From contig CM060881.1 in NCBI GenBank assembly GCA_030762935.1, forward strand, positions 99,250,001-99,314,000: DNA of 64,000 nucleotides, given 5' to 3'. Positions 57,056-64,000 of the stretch are shown piece after piece (within the stretch, counting starts at the first letter, position 1; the number at the start of each line of letters is the position of its first letter). The notes under the pieces are model-generated. The model saw nothing but the letters and a program-made list of their open reading frames with translations, was not told the origin of the DNA and ran no database searches. The stretch comes from Hymenopus coronatus. Its lineage: Eukaryota > Arthropoda > Insecta > Mantodea > Hymenopodidae. The position numbers and the translations under genes were made by a program.

Positions 57056-57789
57056 TCTGATGTGTTCCAATCACATTACTTTCTGTAGCTATTCTGCAAC
57101 AGATTATTCTTGCAAAAACTGATCCTTCCCTCTACTTGGTGTTAATCAGAGTAAGCAGAAGAAAGCAGAAATGGTCATATTAATTCCTTACTTATGAGTG
57201 GAAGGGAAATAAGGGAGAACACTAGGCTAAAGTGATAGTCAAATGTTTTAAAATTTGTTACTATATGGTTGAAATGTTTTTCTTTACATGGCCAGGAGTT
57301 GACAAATACCCATAGGAGAAAATGATTTAAAAGATGTTACTATATGACTGAAATTCGTTTCTTTGCATGGCTAGAAGTTGACAAATTCCCAAGGGAGAAA
57401 ACTGAAACCAATGACAAGGAATATCTCGGAAGGTCAGCTTCTCGAAAAAAATGTACATTATATAAATTGTGTTTTATCAAGATCTGCAGTTTTTGAGTAG
57501 TAAGATTTCGTCTATCTCTTACGGTTTACCAGTTAAGTTCAAATCATCAAGAATAACCTTCAACCTTCAGAGGTTATTCCCAGTAAATTCAAGATATACA
57601 TACTTTTGTCATGTAAAAATATTTAATATATGTCAATCCAAATCGGTAGTGCAAGTTTTGAGAAAATCAACATTTTCGAAATGTTTTCCATATGAAGGGT
57701 AGTTTGGGGCCGCATCCTTGGAAAATACTAAACTTAACAAACTTAATGCTAAATTTGGTTCCTTTTCGTTTTTGAGTTATTGTGTTGCA

Positions 57790-57849
<60 letters not shown>

Positions 57850-57993
57850 CCTGTTTCTAAAAATGCTTTATTTGCTTACATAGGAGCCAGAAATGTCATC
57901 CTTTCCACTGAAATCTCTGTATCGAATTTTTGGAAGGAATGCAATACCTTCTCTGCCTACTATGTACATTATACATACGTGCTACGAAAAGTA
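57056..57993 (-). mobile_element. HINE-like repeat with internal duplication and long CA run
   Basis: TCTGATGTGTTCCAATCACA head. The block AAATG.TTTAAAA..TTACTATATG..TGAAAT..TTTCTTT.CATGGC is present twice (57241-57300 and 57325-57390). The core (CA)n is at 57790-57846. End TGCCTACTATGTACATTATA with AAAAGTA. Confidence 0.8.
57790..57846 (+). repeat. (CA)n microsatellite inside a HINE-like element
   Basis: About 28 CA units. It is the source of the spurious 154-codon frame with poly-His/Thr. Confidence 0.95.
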
Positions 57994-58419
57994 ATAAGCT
58001 TCGAAACTATTGATTCTGACGTTGCTGTTACAGTATACTTTGGCTTTGTACTTAACGGAAGCGTGTTTGCCAGAAAAATACACCAGTTTTTCCATCATCA
58101 TCATGATGTAAATATCATCGTCATTCGTATTCTTCTCATTCTTCTTCTTAGAGCATTCGACCTGATGTACCTTACAACGTAGCGTATTGGCAATAGCAAT
58201 TCAAGGGAGAAGATTTCGACAGCGGATGTGACATCACACCTTCATACACACATGAAAACAGAAGATAAAAATAGAAACACAACAATAACCACCCATTTAC
58301 ACATGGCTTTAGGCACACATATAGTGCTGCTGATAAATATGCCATCCCTCCAGCCAAACAAGCTGCAATAAACAGGTATTTACCATCAGCTAGAACAAGA
58401 AAATGGAAGGAAACAAAAA

Positions 58420-58915
58420 AGAACCATTCATTACACTGGATTAAGATTCAATTGGAATCGTCGTTGATGAAAACGAGATTCTTGTCAAACAAGTTTCAAG
58501 AGATGGGATTTACCAATGAGTTGGAACGAGGCAGATAAAAAAATCGGAAATTCCGAAATGGGTCACCAATTATATCTGGATTAAGGTTCACTTTGGAATA
58601 GTAAATCTGGTAATGGTTCACGCTAGAATCCGCGTTGAGGAAATCACACTCTATTCAAAGATATTCCAAGAGAGAGGATATACCAATGAACTGGAACGGT
58701 ACGATAACACAGGAACCATACATTACACTTCGATTAAGGTTTACTTCGGGCTCATTGTTAATGAAAGACGAGATCCACTGCCAACTAAGTTCCAAGAGAC
58801 GTGTTTAATAATGACCTGGAAGGGCCAGATGATAAAAACACAAAATTAGTCATCATTACATCTCGGCTAAGGCTTACCTGAAATCATTGTTGGAGCAAAC
58901 GTGGATCAGTGGTAC
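58420..58915 (+). repeat. degenerate tandem repeat, four units of about 140 bases
   Basis: Unit starts at about 58423, 58565, 58715 and 58851 (CATTACACT..ATTAAG.TT and variants). Each full unit continues with an AAGTTTCAAGAGA/ATATTCCAAGAGA/AAGTTCCAAGAGA word and ACCAATGA.TTGGAACG-like wording. The last unit is partial. A 78-codon frame in it (58613) has no homologue I know. Confidence 0.75.
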
Positions 58916-58935
58916 TGACTCTTAAAGATGAAAAA

Positions 58936-59775
58936 TCTGATGTACTCCATTCACATGAGTAGTTCTACACTCTAACAAATTATTGTGAATAAGCTTATTC
59001 TTCTACCTACTTCATGCTAATCGAGATAAACATTAACAGGGACGGTTTATTGCTTAGTTCCTTATAAGGGAATACCCTAGGCTTAACCGACAGTCAAATG
59101 TTTTAAAATGTGATTGCTATGAGATTGAAAGGTGATACAAATTCCCGTATGACAAAAGTATGAATATTTTAAAACGAAACCAATAACAAGGGATATCTCA
59201 AAAACGGTCAACTCCACGAAAAATATTTATAACATCTATTATGCATTTTAACGAGCTCTACATATTTTATGCAGTAAGTTTTGTCTATCTCTTACGATAA
59301 TTGTTCAAAGAATTTCTAAATATTGACCGTCTATTACATATCAATCTATAAATTTGTTTATTATAAGTGATAGAATTATATAACCTACTGAAATTACAAT
59401 TATAGTAATAATAAATATTGAATGATCATGAAAATATATAAGTTGTTCTATTAAAGGTGAGGCACTATCTTGTAAGCCTAAATTATGTAAAATTTCGCAA
59501 AATTCATCCAGAATACAGATGTGTTCAGAGGCTATTCCCTGATAATTCAAGACATACATTATTAAATATCTTTGGTTTTAACGGACTTTTTGTTTTTGAG
59601 CTAAGCTGCCCAAAGACAGACACAAGGACATTTTTCTAAAACTATTTTTTTTTTTTTTTTTTTGGATTTGGGATCTCTCAAAACATATATTTCCTGTGAA
59701 ATCTGGGTATCAAATTTTTGAGTGAAATACAATAACTTCTCTATACACTATGTACATAGTACGTGCAGAGAAAGT
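58936..59775 (-). mobile_element. HINE-like repeat, full length ends, small insertion
   Basis: TCTGATGTACTCCATTCACA head, TCGAGATAAACATTAACAGG. The middle (59320-59480) is replaced or inserted with unrelated AT-rich sequence, then AAAATTCATCCAGAATACAG. CA tract lost, T19 run at 59644, end palindrome CTATACACTATGTACATAGT then AGAGAAAGTA. Confidence 0.85.
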
Positions 59776-60964
59776 AAAAAGTATTAAAATTGACTGTCAG
59801 AAATATCAGAAAGGTCTAAATATGGAGTAACTAATAAATGGTAATTTAATTAGCGCATAAAAATGTTCATAATAATAAGAAAGTTGGTAAGAATTTCCCA
59901 AATTTGTAAAAGAATTATTCTCTTTTTACAAAAGAATTCCCTTAATTAGAAAGTTTTTTCTGTTTTTAATGGCAAAATTCGCATGAGTCGTATGGTTATA
60001 CTAGAAAAATATAAAATATGAAAGAAACCTAGGATTCAGCATTCACCGGTAATGCAAATTAATGTAATATACTACATATATAAATTCACCCAAACTAATT
60101 AGATTTTATAGTTTACAAATGCTGCAACTGAGTAGAACATTTTACTTTGGAACTTTTAGTTTTATAGTTCCAATGCAGAAGCTTTTGCTTATAATCACCT
60201 TTTTAAACTCTTTTTGGCCCCCTCTTCTCCATTATCCGACTTTTCAGATCTCAGCTGTCTTGCCTTAAGTAGAAATTTACCTAGCCCATCCGTGTTTTCC
60301 GTGCCTGCCAGTAGCGTTCAACATACTTCTAGATCTACATTAGTTTTGAATAGATACAGTATTTCCTCTATCTAAATCAGTTAGTGGGTCGTCTAAAAAC
60401 CTCAGCGCTATGTCGAATGCACAGACGACAATATAATCTTACGCTTTAGCATTGAAGGAAGTTGGGAAAGAAGAAATCGACTCATGGATGCGAGTATTGC
60501 CTACCGCTCAAAAAGTAAACGCTCCGTATTATCCAAATTGGTTCCATGTAGTAGTGTAATAAGAAAGATGCTGGAATTAGCATATTCTGGAATAAGCTTC
60601 AGATCAGATACAACCACAGTCAGTGATTGGGCAATCCTTCAAAAATGGTTTCGAATCCCTAGGAACCAAACTCATAGAATCTTAATCAAAGAAGTATTAA
60701 AAATTTAAATGACTACCTCAACTCTTAAGGAACGTCATTAGCTTTCCCCCCGGACCCAGTTTATTCAGGAAACATCTTAGGAGGATAGGGATATTCCCCG
60801 AAACATGAGGAACCAACAATCTAATGAAACAGCAGTTTATATTATTCAGGAATGTGAACCTCTAGAAAGGACACACATCTTCGAAATGGCCAAGTATCAC
60901 GGAGAAGGGTCTCAGCTTATAAGATAAATAAATCGGCTCACTAAATGGATTGAACTAAGCCTAA
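59776..60964. other. unassigned stretch
   Basis: A 74-codon plus frame at 60484 (MDASIAYRSKSKRSVLSKLV) has no recognised domain. No element ends seen. Confidence 0.4.
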
Positions 60965-61288
60965 AGGCTTGCTTTCCTCCCATCTGAAAACTGAACTCAA
61001 TATTTTTTTAGTTCGGATCACGTGATCACGAACTGTGCCTTTGTTTATTATGGAAGTGCTTTCCTCCGGCCGAGAACTTAAGGAAACTGAACTGATCTGA
61101 CAACTGAATCTCTCCTTTCTTGTTTGTCACTAGAAATTTTAAGTTTTCTCCTAGAAATCTAGGTGGTGAAAATTACGGTGGAAGTCATTTTTTCAGTTCA
61201 GTTCAATTGAGCTTTGAACGACGAGATTGCATGAGTGAGGTAATAGTTTCGGTATTTGTCTGCAGTTTGATTTAAATATTTGTACCTA

Positions 61289-61378
61289 ATGAGAGGAAAC
61301 CGGAGGTTTTCACCAATTGAGGAAGAGAGAGTAATTGACTTTGTTCGTCATGACGAACTTTTATACAACGTACAGTAG
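61289..61378 (+). pseudogene. MADF/Myb-SANT-like domain remnant in the Harbinger-type element
   Basis: The ATG at 61289 opens MRGNRRFSPIEEERVIDFVR then HDELLYNVQ and a TAG. FS..EE..(L/V)I..VR....LYNV is the first helix region of MADF/Myb-SANT-like DNA-binding domains, carried as the second protein by many PIF/Harbinger elements. The stop after 29 residues, with ELGELLGK just beyond and a donor-like AAGTAAGTAA at 61405, means a broken first exon. Confidence 0.55.
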
Positions 61379-61472
61379 GAGTTGGGAGAGTTATTGGGAA
61401 AATCAAGTAAGTAAATAACATTTACTGTATAATGTTTAATACTTTTCAGTCAGTTTTAGCTCTTAAATAAGT

Positions 61473-61652
61473 TCAAAGATTCTGAAATGAAGTGTAGCAC
61501 AACAGAATGGCATTATGGCGGGTTAACCTCATGATGTAGTAACTTTGTTCATTATCAGTACTATCCCTGAATTCATCGGGAAAAAAAATCATCCAAGTAT
61601 CCAACTCACTTTCTTCACTACCATGCAACTTTCTCAACCATTCTTCAGCCAT
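61473..61652 (-). pseudogene. 59-residue frame inside the Harbinger-type element
   Basis: MAEEWLRKLHGSEESELDTW... on the strand opposite the MADF-like remnant. Acidic and aromatic, without a domain I can name. Its position suggests the start of the element's other protein, cut off by the internal deletion. Confidence 0.35.
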
Positions 61653-61760
61653 TTTAATGATGTGCAGTAGGAAACCACAACTGAACTAAACTAAATATAA
61701 CTTTTAAGTTTTAAGTTCTAGTTCAGTTCAGTTTTCAGATTGGAGGAAAGCACACCTTAA

Positions 61761-63884
61761 CACGCTAAGCAAGCGCACGAAAAGCCTTTTAGACTGAGGT
61801 ATATAGAAGTTAGGTCGCATCCATCCTATACCTCAACCTTATCATCATCATCATGCACTAGCGACCGACGATTGATCAACCGCCTGCCATTTGCCGCATT
61901 TCCCTCTCCTAATCAGTTACTACAAAACTGATTTAGTGCATGTTACTAAATATTGAACTCTAATGAAAGTGATGTTCATGCCGATGGCAATGGAGCATAA
62001 ATGTAAGCAAAATGTCCACAACCAGAAGTAGATTAACCAGTGCCATGCTGAGATTGAGATATGGTCTGCAGAAGAAAACAGAAATATATCTCTTACACAA
62101 TAAAACTATGTGATGTCCTTAGAAAAATGTTTTCCTTTGATGAAATCGTGTTATCAGGACCATACGTCAATTACAAAGGTCTTCAAAATTTCTGATTTTC
62201 ATAACTGGAGGAACACTGATATGAGACCAGTAGAATCTCAAGATATTTCAGAAATTGTATAACACTCACAGTTAATTACGGGTGCGAAAACAGCAGGTCG
62301 GCAGCTATCGAACTACTTTTGCCTGCATTATCATGCCATTAATTTTATCGAATTGCTCATTAGTTTGGAATGTAGCAACCGGTTTTTGTGACAGGTTATC
62401 GCAAAGAGCTTGAACCACAGCTGATAATTTTACTCCAAAGAAATTATTTCCTTACCCAATTTGACGGTTGTATTCAGTATACTTTGGGACATCACTTTAT
62501 AAAAAGTGCTACATTTGGAACAAATACAAAAACATAGTGGTTTAGTGATTTTTAATATTGTAATGCTTTTATTTTAGAGTTTTATAAGTTTTTTTGAAAA
62601 TTGAACCAATCAGTTTATATATTATGTATATTCAGAATTAATTAAAACTCTGAATACAGCAGGATGTTTTTGTATTTGATACAATACCTAAAATGTTTAT
62701 CCAAATTTTGCTTAAACTGGTGAAGAAATCAATTCGTGAACAATTGAGTTTTCTGTTGAAATTTCTTTAAGGCTTCGGTATTTTAGAGTTACGCGGTATC
62801 ATATCGATGACTTTTCAAGTATTAGTAAAACATTGTTCCCTAACAAACAACTCCTCTCTCGTTCGGAACTGTGATTTCGTTAATGTTTCACAGCTCGGAT
62901 GGCTTGCTTCTCAGAAACTGAATTGTTTTGTCCACGAGAGATTTAGCACGTTGAAGTTTTGAGCGGTCGGCTTAGTGCTCGCTGCGCCGAATCAAGCGCC
63001 TCGTTTCCCTCTTTGATGTTGCGGACCTTATCTGTTCTTACGCTTAACTTAAACTCTCAAAAAACGGCCGTATATATCATTTTGGAAGAAAACTATTTCC
63101 CTTTCTAAGAAGCACACAGCCTCAGATAACTATTCGTGAAATCTAAACGGAGACACAATTTCGAAAGAGTGGAATGCTATGTATAGATTAAGTTTCCAAA
63201 AGTTATGAAATAAATATTTGAAAATGTTTCTCTTAGGTATTCAAAATTATGCGTATTCAGAGGCAGAGATAGTAGAAGGGATAGACGTAACTGATATAGG
63301 CATGAGTAACCTGTTTTTTATAGCTTTGCCCTTTGAACTGTCTCAAAATACTCTCTTCGTTAATTTAAGTGCTATCCTTTTTTGAGAAGCCATTATTTCT
63401 ATTTTGATTCTACATCAATTTCGCGTGTAATAAGCATGGGAACAAAGCATTCTGGATGATGTGAGAAGAGATAAGCAGCGTTCGCAGTAGTGAGTAAAAC
63501 AAAGTAGTAGAATCGCTTGATCGTTTTCCGTTGCAGAGCTTACAATACACTAAACCCGCATAAAGGGCGTTAAGAGCTGGAAAAACTATATTTTGAATTT
63601 TCAATTATTTCATCATTATTATTTATTATGGCTTGTATGTTTTTGTTTGTTTGTCTTTTTGTGAGAGAAGGTTTAATATTGTAACAAATAAGAAACACTA
63701 GTTTCTGCTAGGCACACTTTGTTTGCCACTAATTCATTCAATGCACGCTTCACTAATGTTTCGCTTGTATCACACACTCAGTACGCAACGCAACTTTCCG
63801 CCCAAATCTAATCACAACTCACAACTGAACTGCACTTTGCACTTATTCACTGTGTTCACCCTTCACTTTTGACTGTTATAAGTT
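61761..63884. other. unassigned stretch at the right edge
   Basis: Contains an (ATC)n at 61841-61855 and a GC-richer patch at 62935-63030 (GAGCGGTCGGCTTAGTGCTC). No ORF of note. Confidence 0.4.
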
Positions 63885-63930
63885 TTTCAATGCTTTAACT
63901 TCTTCACTTCGTCGGCCCCTTATATACGTC
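63885..63930 (-). promoter_or_regulatory. candidate TATA promoter reading toward the left
   Basis: On the minus strand GTATATAAGGGG (TATA core at 63926-63920) precedes by about 25-30 bases a region near 63895. Downstream (63880-63740) the strand is rich in AGTG, GTGAA and AAGTG words, like many insect 5'UTRs. No ORF follows in the next few hundred bases, so this would be a non-coding first exon or a transposon promoter. The downstream gene is unknown. Confidence 0.3.
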
Positions 63931-64000
63931 CCGTAGGGTTGGAAATAATAAGAATTTATTTGGTATTGGATCAATTGTTTTTTTCACACAAGCTGTGTGT

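Larger units (their letters stand above)
60965..61757. mobile_element. PIF/Harbinger-type transposon, internally deleted
   Basis: Terminal inverted repeats of about 33 bases: AGGCTTGCTTTCCTCCCATC at 60965 and, on the minus strand from 61757, AGGTGTGCTTTCCTCCAATC, both continuing TGAAAACTGAACT. Flanking TAA trinucleotides at 60962-60964 and 61758-61760 match the 3-base TWA target duplication of PIF/Harbinger. Partial TIR-like wording (GTGCTTTCCTCC) recurs at about 61050. It holds two short coding remnants on opposite strands, as expected of the two-gene Harbinger layout. Confidence 0.75.

Noticed and set aside
57718..58182. 154-codon frame with Thr-His repeats
   Set aside because: It is the (CA)28 tract and terminal part of a HINE-like element read in one frame.

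Overview
The window looks like insect nuclear DNA: AT-rich, intron-bearing and packed with eukaryotic transposable elements. The one host gene I can recognise is a sulfate/anion transporter of the SLC26A11 type on the minus strand. Its wording (for example the segment GSCKDITIGPTALMALMT) matches my recollection of insect homologues better than vertebrate or chelicerate ones. The species cannot be named. A cockroach, termite or other polyneopteran is only a guess from the large introns and the SINE-rich background.

Layout. Positions 1-10.8 kb hold four coding exons of the transporter, read right to left (10753-10538, 5758-5563, 3490-3270, 1433-1256), with matching splice sites and phases. The rest of the gene lies beyond position 1. 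A well-formed but unproven 5'UTR exon sits at 27547-27411. From about 10.8 kb to the right edge I find no further host coding exon with confidence. That part is mostly mobile elements.

The dominant element is a roughly 0.85-0.95 kb repeat present as 29 recognisable segments in both orientations, covering about a quarter of the window by my hand count. Its ends have the architecture described for Helentron-associated non-autonomous elements (HINEs; Drosophila INE-1/DINE-1 is the known example). There is a 10-base terminal inverted repeat at one end, the same repeat placed internally at the other end, a small hairpin just inside that end, a T-rich insertion context, a microsatellite in the core, and head-to-tail tandem copies. 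The strand given for these copies follows that inferred polarity: '+' means the copy starts TACTTTCTCTA and ends CATCAGA.

Other elements: a 1.3 kb mariner with TA target duplications and a broken DD34D transposase (39150-40464); an internally deleted second mariner (about 10847-11415); a 793 bp PIF/Harbinger-type element with TAA target duplications and two ORF remnants (60965-61757); five non-LTR retrotransposon fragments, one nested inside a HINE with target duplications and one with its endonuclease start joined to its C-terminus; about seven kinds of tRNA-derived SINE; a possible LTR; a long inverted repeat in a transporter intron; a short hairpin; three minisatellite-like tandem repeats; and many microsatellites.

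There is no operon-like co-operation between genes here. The window is one large-intron gene plus a record of repeated transposition, with nesting that gives relative ages. All assignments are by eye. No alignment, repeat library or transcript data were available.
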